From Geothermobacter ehrlichii (GTDB taxonomy: Bacteria > Desulfobacterota > Desulfuromonadia > Desulfuromonadales > Geothermobacteraceae): DNA of 64,000 nt. Below the pieces are notes generated by a model. The model ran no database searches, was not told the DNA's origin, and saw only the letters and a list, made by a program, of their open reading frames with translations. Each line of letters begins with the position of its first letter. Positions within the stretch are counted from its first letter, which is position 1. Where the stretch lies: NCBI RefSeq assembly GCF_008124615.1, contig NZ_VNIB01000001.1, positions 434,001 through 498,000 of the forward strand, read 5' to 3'. Below, one piece after another: positions 1 to 9,326 of the stretch. The position numbers were made by a program, and so were the translations under genes.

Positions 1-819
1 CTGCGGGCCAAAAAGGGCGGGGTGCTGGTGCGCGCCGGCCAGACCGAAGGATCGGTCGATCTGGCGCGGCTGGCCGGACTCAAGCCGGCCGGGGTCATCT
101 GCGAGATCATGAACGAAGACGGCACCATGGCGCGGATGCCCGAATTGCGGAAATTCGCCGATCAGCATGGACTGAAGATCGTCACCATCGCCGATCTTGT
201 CGCCTACCGCATGCGCAAGGAACTGCTGGTGCGCCGGGCGGCAGAGACCGTCCTGCCGACACCCTACGGCGGCGAATTTCGCGCCATCGCCTACGAGAAC
301 GACGTCGACAACCTGAATCATCTGGCCTTGGTCAAGGGGGAGATCGACGGCGAAAAACCGGTGTTGGTGCGCGTCCATTCCGAATGTCTCACAGGTGACG
401 TCTTCGGTTCCCAGCGCTGCGACTGCGGCGATCAGCTGCATGCGGCGATGCAGATGATCGCCGACGAAGGCGCCGGCGTCATCCTCTACATGCGCCAGGA
501 GGGGCGGGGCATCGGACTGATCAACAAGCTGCGCGCCTACGCCCTGCAGGACCAGGGCTGCGATACGGTCGAGGCCAACGAAATGCTCGGTTTCAAGGCC
601 GACCTGCGCGACTATGGCATCGGCGCCCAGATCCTTTCCGAGCTCGGAGTCCGCAAGATTCGGCTGATGACCAACAATCCGCGCAAGATTGTCGGTCTCG
701 AAGGTTACGGCCTGGAGATCGTCGAACGGGTGCCGATTCAGGTCGAACCGACCGGTGAAAACCTGAAGTACCTGAAAACCAAGAGAGAAAAGCTGGGGCA
801 TCTGCTGGAAAACATCTGA
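1..819 (+). CDS. ribBA: RibBA, DHBP synthase/GTP cyclohydrolase II (5' end outside window)
   Basis: Bifunctional riboflavin enzyme making 3,4-dihydroxy-2-butanone 4-phosphate from ribulose 5-phosphate (RibB half) and the pyrimidine precursor from GTP (RibA half). The reading frame is open from the first base, so the start is outside the window; 272 residues are visible of about 400 usual. The first ~65 residues end the DHBP synthase domain ([15 protein letters not shown], then [12 protein letters not shown]). The rest is GTP cyclohydrolase II, with the zinc-type cysteine cluster around [11 protein letters not shown] and the QEGRGIGL motif. It lies 33 bp before ribH, the next enzyme of the pathway, so the two are probably cotranscribed. 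Identity is secure; only the N-terminus is unseen. Confidence 0.96.
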   Translation: MRAKKGGVLVRAGQTEGSVDLARLAGLKPAGVICEIMNEDGTMARMPELRKFADQHGLKIVTIADLVAYRMRKELLVRRAAETVLPTPYGGEFRAIAYENDVDNLNHLALVKGEIDGEKPVLVRVHSECLTGDVFGSQRCDCGDQLHAAMQMIADEGAGVILYMRQEGRGIGLINKLRAYALQDQGCDTVEANEMLGFKADLRDYGIGAQILSELGVRKIRLMTNNPRKIVGLEGYGLEIVERVPIQVEPTGENLKYLKTKREKLGHLLENI

Positions 820-852
820 GCGGAATGCCAACCGATCAAAGGAGAAGATGTC

Positions 853-1317
853 ATGGTCAAGGTTGTCGAGGGAAAGCTGGAGGCCAGGGGGGTGAAAATC
901 GCGCTGGTGGTCAGCCGTTTCAACAGTTTCATCTGTGACCGGCTGCTCGAAGGCGCACTCGACGCGCTGGTGCGCCACGGTGCCGAGGAAAAGGATCTGA
1001 CCATCGTCAAGGTGCCCGGGGCGTTTGAAATCCCCCTGACGGCACAGAAGCTGGCCACGTCCTCCAAGTATGATGCGGTCATCTGTCTCGGTGCGGTCAT
1101 CCGCGGCTCGACACCGCATTTCGACTATGTCAGCGCCGAGGTGTCCAAGGGGATCGCCGCAGTCGGTCTCGAGACCGGTGTGCCGGTCATCTTTGGCGTG
1201 CTGACCACCGACACCATCGAACAGGCGGTCGAGCGGGCCGGCAGCAAGGCGGGCAACAAGGGCGCCGAAGCTGCGATCAGCGCCATCGAAATGGTCAATC
1301 TCTGCAAGGCTCTCTGA
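853..1317 (+). CDS. ribH: 6,7-dimethyl-8-ribityllumazine synthase
   Basis: Penultimate step of riboflavin synthesis: condenses the two products made by RibBA into lumazine. 154 residues is the normal length. Visible family motifs are [15 protein letters not shown] near residues 20-35, VPGAFEIPL near 55, and [14 protein letters not shown] near 80-93, where the His is the catalytic base. The ATG at 853 follows GGAGAAG; an ATG five bases upstream is out of frame. ribBA-ribH-nusB is a common order in Geobacter relatives. Confidence 0.97.
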   Translation: MVKVVEGKLEARGVKIALVVSRFNSFICDRLLEGALDALVRHGAEEKDLTIVKVPGAFEIPLTAQKLATSSKYDAVICLGAVIRGSTPHFDYVSAEVSKGIAAVGLETGVPVIFGVLTTDTIEQAVERAGSKAGNKGAEAAISAIEMVNLCKAL

Positions 1318-1320
1318 TCG

Positions 1321-1791
1321 ATGGCCAGGGGAGTGCGTCGCCAGGGCAGGGAGCTGGCGTTGAAGATCATTTACGGCTTTGCCGGCCTGAACCAGGAGAT
1401 CGGCCGCATCCTGGCCGATTTCTGGCGGAACTTCCGTTTCCGTGACGACGTGCTGGGCGAGGCGGTCGAAGATGCGGAGGCGGTTCCAGACGAAGTGCGC
1501 CAGTTCGCCGATGAACTGGCCAGGGGGGTACACGCGCATCTCGAGCGGATCGACGCGCGCATTGCGGACTGTTCCCGCAACTGGAGTCTCGACCGCATGG
1601 CGAGGGTCGATCTGGCCCTGTTGCGCCTGGGAACCTATGAACTGCTTTTCTGTCCCGATGTGCCGACCAGCGTCGTCATCAACGAGGCGATCGAAATCGG
1701 CAAGCGGTTCGGCACCGCCGAAACCCCGGGCTTCGTCAACGGCATTCTCGATCGTATCGCCCGCGACCGGGAGGCGAAATCGGCCGGATGA
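1321..1791 (+). CDS. nusB: Transcription antitermination factor NusB
   Basis: RNA-binding protein that with NusE (S10) binds boxA RNA and supports rRNA antitermination. 156 residues, all-helical NusB fold. Recognisable parts are the N-terminal RRQGRELALKIIY segment, the central NWSLDRMARVDLALLRLGTYEL segment around residues 90-110, and the C-terminal INEAIEIGKRFGTAETPGFVNGILD stretch (these are given in pieces, each conserved in NusB). It starts 3 bp after the ribH stop and its own stop overlaps the next start (ATGA), so it sits in the rib operon. The ATG at 1321 fits the family N-terminus. Confidence 0.94.
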   Translation: MARGVRRQGRELALKIIYGFAGLNQEIGRILADFWRNFRFRDDVLGEAVEDAEAVPDEVRQFADELARGVHAHLERIDARIADCSRNWSLDRMARVDLALLRLGTYELLFCPDVPTSVVINEAIEIGKRFGTAETPGFVNGILDRIARDREAKSAG

Positions 1792-2264
1792 GCAGACTTC
1801 AGGAGGTTGTTTCGCCGCCCGACCGGATCGAGGCCGATCTGGCCGTGGTCTTTTTCGAACCCGCCACCGTTGCGCCGGACGGCCCCGCCGGTCTGTTCGA
1901 TTGCCGGCTCGGCGGGGTGCTGGCCGATCATCTGCGCAGCACCGAAGGAGGCCGGCTTGAGCAACGGCTTCTCGTCCGTTCGTCAGGACGGATCGCCAGC
2001 CCCTGGGTTCTGTTTTTCCCCCTGGCAAAGGTTGGAGTCGAACCGCCGCAGGACTGTCTGGCCGAGGCCGTCGACACGGCTCTTGATGCCGGTTTCGGCT
2101 GCCTGGCCATGGCGCCGCCGGTTGAGCGCTGGCCCGATCGGGAATACTGGCTCGGTGCGCTGCAGGAGATTCTCGGCAGGCCGGAAAAAAGCGCCCTGGA
2201 ATGCCTGGTCACTTTCAATCGCAGTTACCTGCACGATCACGCGGCTGCGGTTTTCAATCTCTAG
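1788..2264 (+). CDS. Unassigned protein; possible M17 aminopeptidase N-domain-like fold
   Basis: 158 residues, translationally coupled to nusB by an ATGA overlap. I do not recognise a named family with certainty. The pattern DLAVVFFEP, then a Leu/Gly-rich stretch (GLFDCRLGGVLADHL), then a run ending in WVLFFPLAKVG and a helix with ALDAGFGCLAMAPP resembles the N-terminal macro-like domain of leucyl aminopeptidases (M17), but no catalytic M17 domain follows. No signal peptide or membrane segment is seen. A stand-alone regulatory or vestigial domain is possible. The gene lies between nusB and hom, 17 bp before the latter. Confidence 0.8.
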   Translation: MSRLQEVVSPPDRIEADLAVVFFEPATVAPDGPAGLFDCRLGGVLADHLRSTEGGRLEQRLLVRSSGRIASPWVLFFPLAKVGVEPPQDCLAEAVDTALDAGFGCLAMAPPVERWPDREYWLGALQEILGRPEKSALECLVTFNRSYLHDHAAAVFNL

Positions 2265-2281
2265 AAAGGGACGTTCGCATC

Positions 2282-3592
2282 ATGAAGGAAATCAAGGTCG
2301 GATTGCTCGGTTTCGGCACCATTGGCACCGGAGTGGTCAAGCTGTTGCAAAACAACGGCGAGCTGCTGGCGGAGCGGCTCGGCTGCCGGCTGCGTCTGGT
2401 TCGCATCGCGGACCTCGACATCAGCAGCGACCGCGGTGTTCGTGTCGATGCCGGGATTCTCACCTCCGATGCCATGAGCATCCTCGACGATCCGGAGATC
2501 GATGTCGTCATCGAACTGATCGGTGGCTATGAGCCGGCCCGCACCTTTGTCCTGCGCGCCATCGAGAACGGCAAACAGGTGGTGACGGCCAACAAGGCCC
2601 TGCTGGCCCTGCACGGCAGGGAGATCTTCTCCGCTGCTGCCGAAAAGGGGGTCGAAGTTCTCTTCGAGGCGGCTGTCGGTGGCGGCATACCCATCATCAC
2701 CTCGCTCAAGGAAAATCTCTGCGGCAACAGGTTCAGGTCGGTGTTCGGCATCCTCAACGGAACCTGCAACTACATTCTCTCCCGGATGACCCACGAAGGC
2801 GAGGAATTCGCCACCGTGCTCGCCGAGGCGCAGCAGGCCGGTTACGCCGAGGCCGACCCGACCTTCGATATCGAAGGGGTCGACACCGCCCACAAGCTGG
2901 CGCTGCTCGTTGGTCTCTGCTTCGGAACCAACATCGATTTCGCTGCCATTCACAGCGAGGGGATCAGCAGCCTCACCAGCCAGGATATCCGTTTCGCCGA
3001 CCAGTTCGGCTATCGGATCAAGCTGCTGGCCATCGGCAAGCGGCATGATGACGGGACCATCGAGGCGCGGGTGCATCCGACCATGATTCCGAAGCACTAT
3101 CCGCTGGCGGATGTCGACGGCGCCTACAACGCGGTCCGGGTGGTCGGCGATTTTGTCGGTCCCGTAATGCAGTACGGACTGGGAGCCGGCATGGACGCGA
3201 CCGCCAGTGCCGTTGTCGGCGACCTGATGGCCCTGGCCCGGAATCTGGTTCGCGGCCAGGGGGCGCGGACCCACGGCCTGGGTTGCCATCCCGGACAGCT
3301 GCGCGAGCTGCAGGTTCGTCCGATGGCCGATGTCGTGACCCAGTACTACCTGCGCTTTACCACCGTCGATCGTCCCGGAGTGCTGGCGGCCATTTCAGGC
3401 ATCCTCGGACAGCATCAGATCAGCATTGCCTCCATGGTGCAGCCCGAGAGGCACGAAGCCGAGGCGGTGCCGATCGTCATTATGACCCATGAGGCCCGAG
3501 AGCGGGATGTACAGGCTGCGCTGCAGCAGATCGACCAGCTCGACATTGTGCGGGAGAAATCGCACCTGATCCGCATCGAAAACCAGCTTTGA
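2282..3592 (+). CDS. hom: Homoserine dehydrogenase with C-terminal ACT domain
   Basis: NAD(P)H-dependent reduction of aspartate semialdehyde to homoserine, the branch point to threonine and methionine. 436 residues. The nucleotide-binding motif GLLGFGTIGTGVV is at residues 6-18, the catalytic region shows GGGIPIITSLKE and GILNGTCNYILSRM, and QAGYAEADPTFDIEG is the dimer/substrate segment. Residues ~355-436 form an ACT domain (FTTVDRPGVLAAISGILGQ), typical of threonine-inhibited enzymes. The ATG at 2282 is preceded by AGAAAGGGA; the frame stays open further upstream into the previous gene but the family N-terminus fits this start. Confidence 0.96.
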   Translation: MKEIKVGLLGFGTIGTGVVKLLQNNGELLAERLGCRLRLVRIADLDISSDRGVRVDAGILTSDAMSILDDPEIDVVIELIGGYEPARTFVLRAIENGKQVVTANKALLALHGREIFSAAAEKGVEVLFEAAVGGGIPIITSLKENLCGNRFRSVFGILNGTCNYILSRMTHEGEEFATVLAEAQQAGYAEADPTFDIEGVDTAHKLALLVGLCFGTNIDFAAIHSEGISSLTSQDIRFADQFGYRIKLLAIGKRHDDGTIEARVHPTMIPKHYPLADVDGAYNAVRVVGDFVGPVMQYGLGAGMDATASAVVGDLMALARNLVRGQGARTHGLGCHPGQLRELQVRPMADVVTQYYLRFTTVDRPGVLAAISGILGQHQISIASMVQPERHEAEAVPIVIMTHEARERDVQAALQQIDQLDIVREKSHLIRIENQL

Positions 3593-3675
3593 AGTAAGAT
3601 TAAAATAGGCTTGTCCATGTGGGCCGCGTGATCTTCCTGGGGTCCACTTTTTTAAAACGCCTTTTTATTTTGTAC

Positions 3676-3704
3676 TTGCCTATGGGCCTGCGGACGGATA
3701 AAAT
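3676..3704 (+). promoter_or_regulatory. Candidate sigma70 promoter of fadL-like gene
   Basis: TTGCCT (3676-3681), 17 bp spacer, TAAAAT (3699-3704), 40 bp before the ATG at 3744, which has AGGAGGA at 3734-3740. The 151-bp gap after hom is locally AT-rich, unlike its surroundings. Sequence match only. Confidence 0.45.
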
Positions 3705-3743
3705 CCACACAGCTTTCGCCCGCAATTCTATTCAGGAGGAGTT

Positions 3744-5096
3744 ATGAGGATCGTCAGAAGAATTGTAGTCGCCCTGTTCGTACTGGTCTGCATGGCCGGG
3801 TCCGCCTATGGTTCCGGATTCGCCATCATCGAGCAGAGCGTCTCCGGTCTGGGGAACGCCTTTGCCGGCGGTGCCGCCGTAGCCGAGGATGCAACCACCA
3901 TCTTTTTCAACCCTGCCGGCATTACCCGCATCAAGGGACAGCAGGTCGTGGTTGGAATGCACATCATCTATCCGCAGGCCGATTTCAGTGGTACCGCCCA
4001 GACCAGCGCCTTGCTTGGTTCCGTACCGATCACCGGCTCCGGCAAGGATGGCGGCGAGAGCGCCTTCGTCCCCAATCTCTACTATGTCTACAACCCGGAA
4101 AACAGCCCTTGGGCCTTCGGTCTTGGCATCAACGCCCCCTTCGGGCTGGTGACCGAGTGGGACCGCAACTGGATCGGCCGCTACCACGCCGTCAAGTCGG
4201 ACGTGGAGACCATTAACATCAACCCGGTGGTGGCCTGCAAGGTCGACGACCACCTGAGTGTCGCCGTCGGTGCCAGCGCCCAGCGCATCGACGCCGAACT
4301 GAGTTCGGCCGTCGATTTCGGCAGCATTCTTGCCGCCAGTGCAGTCCCCGGAGCCGTGCCGACACAGCAGGACGGTTTTTCCGTGCTGGAGGCCGACGAC
4401 TGGGCCTTCACCTTCAATGTCGGCGTCCTGTACGAGTTCGACGAGGACAGCCGCATCGGCGCCCACTACCGGTCGCAGGTCAACTACGAGGCCAAGGGGA
4501 CGGCCGAATTTTCCTATGACAACGTTCCGGCCGGTTTCATTCCCATTCTCCAGGGTGCCGGATTTGTCAACCAGGATGCCTCGGCCGACATCAATTTGCC
4601 GGCCAGCTTCTCCCTGAGCGGGTACCATCGTTTCAGCCCCAGCTTCGCCGTCATGGCCGATGCCACTCTGACCTTCTGGAGCAGTTTCGACGAGTTGCGG
4701 GTCAAATTTGCTAACGGTGTACTGCCTGACAGCGTCACAACGGAAAACTGGGACAACAACTGGCGGCTTTCGCTCGGCGGTGTCTATACGGTCAACGACA
4801 GCCTCGACCTGCGCTTCGGGGTCGCCTTCGACGAGACGCCGATTCCCGGTGCCGAGTACCGCACGCCGCGCATTCCCGGTGAAGACCGTTACTGGGTCGC
4901 CGTCGGCGCCGGCTACCGCTTCAGCGACGCCCTCAGCCTCGATTTCGGCTACACCCACCTGTTCGTCCCCGATGCCAAGATCAACAAGCTGGCCGGAACG
5001 GATCCCACCGGAGAGAACTTCTTCCGCGGCGATCTGGTCGGCGAATTCGAAAACTCGGTCGATATTGCCAGCTTGCAGCTCAACTGGAACTTCTGA
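3744..5096 (+). CDS. FadL/OmpP1/TodX-family outer-membrane transport protein
   Basis: Predicted 14-strand outer-membrane beta-barrel that lets long-chain fatty acids or other hydrophobic substrates enter. 450 residues, signal peptide of about 25 residues (Arg-rich start, hydrophobic core, cleavage near SAYG-SGFAI). The mature N-terminus shows the FadL plug signature: GSGFAIIEQSVSGLGNAFAG followed by EDATTIFFNPAGITR. The C-terminus ends in aromatic LNWNF, as expected of an outer-membrane barrel. It converges on a long-chain acyl-CoA ligase, which supports a fatty-acid role, though FadL homologues in aromatic degraders carry hydrocarbons. Strong Shine-Dalgarno (AGGAGGA). Confidence 0.93.
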   Translation: MRIVRRIVVALFVLVCMAGSAYGSGFAIIEQSVSGLGNAFAGGAAVAEDATTIFFNPAGITRIKGQQVVVGMHIIYPQADFSGTAQTSALLGSVPITGSGKDGGESAFVPNLYYVYNPENSPWAFGLGINAPFGLVTEWDRNWIGRYHAVKSDVETININPVVACKVDDHLSVAVGASAQRIDAELSSAVDFGSILAASAVPGAVPTQQDGFSVLEADDWAFTFNVGVLYEFDEDSRIGAHYRSQVNYEAKGTAEFSYDNVPAGFIPILQGAGFVNQDASADINLPASFSLSGYHRFSPSFAVMADATLTFWSSFDELRVKFANGVLPDSVTTENWDNNWRLSLGGVYTVNDSLDLRFGVAFDETPIPGAEYRTPRIPGEDRYWVAVGAGYRFSDALSLDFGYTHLFVPDAKINKLAGTDPTGENFFRGDLVGEFENSVDIASLQLNWNF

Positions 5097-5120
5097 TTCC
5101 ACGCGAGCCATTCACGATGT

Positions 5121-5154
5121 AAAAAGCCCGGCCGTTTCGGCCGGGCTTTTTTTT
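5121..5154. terminator. Bidirectional intrinsic terminator
   Basis: GC-rich stem AGCCCGGCC/GGCCGGGCT with A-run before and T-run after (5121-5125 and 5147-5154). It lies between the ends of two convergent genes (fadL-like and acyl-CoA ligase) and can work for both strands. Confidence 0.9.
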
Positions 5155-5179
5155 CGATGGGCGAGTCGGGGACGGGCGT

Positions 5180-7045
5180 TTACCTGTTGGCGGAAATTTC
5201 CGGCTCGACGACGTAGCGCTTGATCTTGCGGGTCGTGGTTTTGGGAAATTCGTCGTCGCGCAGGGTGAATTTCTTGATCCGCTTGTAGTCGGCCAGACGC
5301 TTGCCGCAGGCCAGGACCTCGCGGCGGATGAGTTCCTCGACGTCGGCGCGGCTCAACGGGCCTTTCTTTCTTTCCCGCTGGTAGTTGTCGAGCTGTTCCT
5401 GGTCCGGATAGATGACGGCGTAGACCTCCTCGGCCGTGGGACTGACCTTGTGGCCGTAGACCATGACTTCGGCGATGTAGGGGCTCTTGAGCAGTTCGTT
5501 CTCCACCTCTTCCGGATAGACGTTCTTGCCGTTGGGGGTGACGATGAGATTTTTCACCCGGCCGCAGATGGAGAGATAGCCGTCTTCGTCCATGCGGCCC
5601 AGATCGCCGGTCCGGTACCAGCCGTCGTTCAGGACTTCGGCCGTTTCGTCGGGCCGCTTGTAGTAGCCCTGCATGACATTGGGGCCGCGGACGACGATTT
5701 CGCCGATTCCTTCCTCGTTGGGGTTGTCGATGCGGACCTCGACCCCCTCGAGCAGCGGTCCGACGGTGCCCGCCTTCTGCCGGCCGGGAGCCTCGGCGGA
5801 GATGACCGGTGAGGTTTCGGTGATGCCGTATCCCTGGAAGAGCTGCAGCCCCAGTTCGTGGTAGCCGCGGGCGATCTCCGGATCGAGGGCCGCTCCGCCG
5901 CTGACGAATTTGGTGTTTTCGCCTACCGACTGCCTGATCTTGCGGGCAACGATGCCGCGGGTGAGGGGATTGGCGTAGAGCAGCCGGGCCATGGGCTGGC
6001 TGTTGATCCGCTTGCGGATCCTGTCCAGCACCAGGCGGTAGACCGCCGGCACCCCGAGCAGGAAGGATGGTTTCACCTCCGCCAGGTTCTCTCCCAGCTT
6101 TTTCAGCGATTCGGCGAATGAGACGGTGCCGCCCAGCGACAGGGGGAGGAGGATGCCGCAGACCTGCTCGAAGACGTGGTTGATGGGCAGGAAGGAAAGG
6201 GTGGTCATGCTGCCATCGAGATCGAAATGCTTCACCGCCGCCTGGATGTTGGAGACAATGTTGGCATGACTGAGCATGGCTCCCTTGGAGCGGCCGGTGG
6301 TACCGGAGGTGTAGAGAATGACGGCGGTGTCTTCGGGCCGGCGTTCGGTCGGGCCGAGATCGGCGGCCGGTTTGAGCTGCGAGAAGAAGACCAGCCGTCC
6401 CGATTTGGCCAGTTTGTTCAGGTTGACCCGTTCGGGGGCGAACAGGTCGAGCTCCTTCAGGTTCTTCCGCTCCTTCCCGGAAGAACTTCCTTCGGTACTG
6501 GCCACTTCGCGGGCGAGCGCCTCGATACGTCGGACCTCTTCCGCCGGAATCCTGTATGTGATGACCAGTTCCTTCCAGGCTTCGACCAGAGCGTCGATCT
6601 CTTCACCTCGGCTCAGCTCGATGTCGTCATGATCGAGCAGGACCAGCCGTTCGAGCTTCGGCAGATCGTCGAGCAGGCCGAGAATGGTATCGAGGTAGGC
6701 CTGCTCGGTGAAGAGGACCCTGGCTTCGCAGTCGGACAGGACGTGCCGCAGTTCGGTGGCTTTCAACTCCTTGTCGATGGGCACCGCGACGCCGCCGCGG
6801 CGAAGAATGCCGAGATAGGCGGCGACCCACCGCGGCGATGCGGCGGCGATGATGGCGGCATGCTCGCCGGGCCGAAACCGCTTCGGGGGCAGCGCAGCAG
6901 CGGCGCGGGCCGACTTGGTCCAGAGTTCGTCATAGGTAATGTCGCTCCAGCGGCCGGCCCGTTTTTCACGCAAGGCGGCCTTGCCCCTGTTGCGCTCGCA
7001 GCTCTGTCCGATCAGCTGGTCAATGGTTTGCACTTTGGCCTCCAT
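5180..7045 (-). CDS. Long-chain fatty-acid--CoA ligase (AMP-forming)
   Basis: Activates fatty acids to acyl-CoA through an acyl-adenylate. About 621 residues from the ATG at 7045 (MEAKVQTIDQLIGQ), which fits the family N-terminus; a second ATG at 7111 would add 22 residues, and neither start has a good Shine-Dalgarno. Visible motifs are the P-loop-like YTSGTTGRSKGAMLSH, the adenine motif GYGITETSP, the WYRTGDLG hinge region, and the C-terminal TTTRKIKR with the catalytic lysine. Between residues ~175 and 235 there is a charged insertion (STEGSSSGKERKNLKE) before the P-loop motif. Convergent with the FadL-like gene, suggesting a shared fatty-acid uptake role. Confidence 0.93.
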   Translation of the reverse strand: MEAKVQTIDQLIGQSCERNRGKAALREKRAGRWSDITYDELWTKSARAAAALPPKRFRPGEHAAIIAAASPRWVAAYLGILRRGGVAVPIDKELKATELRHVLSDCEARVLFTEQAYLDTILGLLDDLPKLERLVLLDHDDIELSRGEEIDALVEAWKELVITYRIPAEEVRRIEALAREVASTEGSSSGKERKNLKELDLFAPERVNLNKLAKSGRLVFFSQLKPAADLGPTERRPEDTAVILYTSGTTGRSKGAMLSHANIVSNIQAAVKHFDLDGSMTTLSFLPINHVFEQVCGILLPLSLGGTVSFAESLKKLGENLAEVKPSFLLGVPAVYRLVLDRIRKRINSQPMARLLYANPLTRGIVARKIRQSVGENTKFVSGGAALDPEIARGYHELGLQLFQGYGITETSPVISAEAPGRQKAGTVGPLLEGVEVRIDNPNEEGIGEIVVRGPNVMQGYYKRPDETAEVLNDGWYRTGDLGRMDEDGYLSICGRVKNLIVTPNGKNVYPEEVENELLKSPYIAEVMVYGHKVSPTAEEVYAVIYPDQEQLDNYQRERKKGPLSRADVEELIRREVLACGKRLADYKRIKKFTLRDDEFPKTTTRKIKRYVVEPEISANR

Positions 7046-7187
7046 GTCGTACGGTAGAAATTTGATGCTGACCTGTCCAAATCTCTCGAAACCTACCCGA
7101 ATCCAGGGCATGCGGCAAGAAAAAATCAGCGTTGGCGCGACCTTGCGACGCCAGGAGGCAAAAGGAAAAAAATGCGGGTGAAAATGC

Positions 7188-7216
7188 TTGACATCCCGCG
7201 CGGCTTTTTGTTAAAA
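7188..7216 (+). promoter_or_regulatory. Candidate promoter of tRNA-Val
   Basis: Perfect TTGACA at 7188-7193, 17 bp spacer, weak -10 TTAAAA at 7211-7216, about 27 bp before the mature tRNA 5' end. Confidence 0.5.
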
Positions 7217-7242
7217 GTTTCCGGCGTTGACACGAGGCATGT

Positions 7243-7317
<75 letters not shown>

Positions 7318-7344
7318 CATGCAACAGTACTGAACGGCGAAACC

Positions 7345-7368
7345 GAGGCATCATTCGATGCCTCTTTT
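7345..7368 (+). terminator. Hairpin terminator between tRNA-Val and thrS
   Basis: Stem GAGGCATC/GATGCCTC with loop ATTC, followed by TTTT. It ends the tRNA transcript or acts as a partial terminator before thrS, which begins 24 bp later and has no other obvious promoter. Confidence 0.65.
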
Positions 7369-7391
7369 CGTTTCTGCCAGGGGAGTCGGAG

Positions 7392-9308
7392 ATGAGCGTG
7401 ATTCGCGTCAGCCTGCCGGATGGCAGTGTCAAAGAGGTTGAAAAGGGGAGTACCCCGCTGGATGTCGCCCGGACAATCGGGGAGGGTCTGGCGCGTCAGT
7501 CGGTGGCTGCCCGCGTCGATGGTCGCCTGGTAGACCTGACGCGGCCTCTCAATTCCGACTGCCGGCTCGAACTGGTCACTCTCAAGAGCAGTGAAGGGCT
7601 CGAAATCTACCGCCACTCCGCCGCTCATCTCATGGCCCATGCCGTCAAGAGCCTGTTCGGTCGTGACGTCCAGGTGACCATCGGGCCGGCCATCGACAAC
7701 GGGTTCTATTACGATTTCTACAGCGAGAACCACACCTTCACTCCCGAGGAATTCGACAGGATCGAGGCCCGCATGGCCGAGCTGGCGAAGGCCGACTATC
7801 CCATCGAGAGACAGGAGATCGGTCGCGAGGAGGCGATTCGTCTCTTCAGCGAGATGGGAGAAGACTACAAGGTCGAGCTGATCCGCGATCTCGACGAACC
7901 GGTGGTCTCCATCTACCGGCAGGGCGATTTCGTCGATCTCTGCCGCGGTCCGCATCTGCCTTCGACCGGCTACCTGAAGGCCTTCAAGCTGACCAGCGTT
8001 GCCGGAGCCTACTGGCGTGGCGACGAGAAGAACGCCATGCTGCAGCGGATCTATGCCACGGCCTTTCCCGACAAGAAAGAGCTGAAGAAATACCTGCACC
8101 GGCTCGAGGAGGCGCGCAAGCGAGATCACCGCAAGCTCGGCCGGGAGCTCGATCTTTTCTCCTTCAGCGAGGAGGCGGGAGCCGGTCTGGTCATCTGGCA
8201 TCCGAAAGGGGCGCTGTTGCGTACCCTGATCGAGGATTTCGAGCGGCGCGAACACCTGAAGCGGGGCTACGACATCGTCATGGGGCCGCAGATTCTGCGC
8301 ACCGAACTGTGGAAGACCTCGGGACACTACGAGAATTATCGCGAAAACATGTATTTCACCGAGGTCGACGAGCAGAGCTACGGCATCAAGCCGATGAACT
8401 GCCTGGCCCACATGCTGATCTACAAGTCGAAGATCCGCTCCTACCGCGACCTGCCGCTGCGCTATTTCGAACTCGGCACCGTGCACCGGCACGAAAAATC
8501 CGGTGTGCTGCACGGCCTGTTGCGGGTGCGCGGTTTCACCCAGGACGACGCCCACATCCTCTGTACGCCCGAACAGCTCGATGGCGAGATCAAGGGGGTG
8601 CTGAATTTTGTCCGCGACGTGATGGGGATCTTCGGTTTCGAATACGAGATGGAGATCTCCACCCGGCCGGAAAAGTCGATCGGCTCGGACGAGGACTGGG
8701 AGCGTGCCACCCGGGCCCTGATGGGCGCCCTGGACGACTCGGGTCTCCCCTACGAGGTCAACGAGGGCGACGGCGCCTTCTACGGGCCGAAGATCGACAT
8801 CAAGCTCAAGGATGCTCTCGATCGCCGCTGGCAGTGCGCGACCATCCAGTGCGACTTTACCCTGCCGGAACGCTTCGATCTTACCTACATCGGCCCGGAC
8901 GGCGAGAAGCACCGGCCGGTCATGGTGCACCGCGTCATTCTCGGCGCCATCGAGCGTTTCATCGGGGTTCTGATCGAACATTACGCCGGAAATTTCCCGC
9001 TCTGGATTTCTCCGGTTCAGGCTGTGGTGATGAATGTCACCGACAATCAGGCCGCTTACGCCGAAAAAGTCCACGAAACCCTGTTAAATGCCGGAATCAG
9101 GGTAAAAAAGGACTTGCGAAATGAAAAGCTGGGCTTTAAAATCCGTGAGGCTCAGGTCGAGAAAGTTCCCTACATGCTGGTCATCGGCGATCGCGAGATG
9201 GCCGACGGCACGGTCGCTCCCCGTTATCGGGACGGAAGGAACCTCGAGCCGATGACGCCGGAAGTTTTCGCAGCATTCGTCCAGGACGAATGCCGTCAAT
9301 ACCGTTGA
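7392..9308 (+). CDS. thrS: Threonyl-tRNA synthetase
   Basis: Charges tRNA-Thr. 638 residues, normal length. N-terminal TGS domain (residues ~1-65, [14 protein letters not shown]), editing domain with [11 protein letters not shown] near residue 75 and [10 protein letters not shown] near 185, class II catalytic core from ~250 with motif 2 [19 protein letters not shown] and motif 3 [13 protein letters not shown], and C-terminal anticodon-binding domain. The ATG at 7392 follows a GGAG-containing run; the frame is open upstream into the tRNA gene, but the TGS domain starts here. Its stop is 15 bp before the infC start, so the translation genes downstream are probably one transcript. Confidence 0.98.
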   Translation: MSVIRVSLPDGSVKEVEKGSTPLDVARTIGEGLARQSVAARVDGRLVDLTRPLNSDCRLELVTLKSSEGLEIYRHSAAHLMAHAVKSLFGRDVQVTIGPAIDNGFYYDFYSENHTFTPEEFDRIEARMAELAKADYPIERQEIGREEAIRLFSEMGEDYKVELIRDLDEPVVSIYRQGDFVDLCRGPHLPSTGYLKAFKLTSVAGAYWRGDEKNAMLQRIYATAFPDKKELKKYLHRLEEARKRDHRKLGRELDLFSFSEEAGAGLVIWHPKGALLRTLIEDFERREHLKRGYDIVMGPQILRTELWKTSGHYENYRENMYFTEVDEQSYGIKPMNCLAHMLIYKSKIRSYRDLPLRYFELGTVHRHEKSGVLHGLLRVRGFTQDDAHILCTPEQLDGEIKGVLNFVRDVMGIFGFEYEMEISTRPEKSIGSDEDWERATRALMGALDDSGLPYEVNEGDGAFYGPKIDIKLKDALDRRWQCATIQCDFTLPERFDLTYIGPDGEKHRPVMVHRVILGAIERFIGVLIEHYAGNFPLWISPVQAVVMNVTDNQAAYAEKVHETLLNAGIRVKKDLRNEKLGFKIREAQVEKVPYMLVIGDREMADGTVAPRYRDGRNLEPMTPEVFAAFVQDECRQYR

Positions 9309-9310
9309 TC

Positions 9311-9326
9311 AGGAGGTGCTGCTATC
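9311..9326 (+). promoter_or_regulatory. Shine-Dalgarno and ATC start codon of infC
   Basis: AGGAGG at 9311-9316, a 7-base spacer, then ATC at 9324-9326. No ATG, GTG or TTG occurs in frame between the in-frame thrS stop (9306-9308) and codon 38 (ATG at 9435), which would remove the whole N-terminal domain. Non-canonical infC starts let IF3 repress its own synthesis. Confidence 0.85.

Noticed and set aside
3732-5111. Long open frame on the minus strand over the FadL-like gene
   Set aside because: High-GC shadow of the real gene; no Shine-Dalgarno, no family motif, low-complexity translation.
7318-7391. T-box or Thr-codon leader before thrS
   Set aside because: Only a tRNA-type terminator and a four-codon ORF (MQQY) without Thr codons; no T-box motif.
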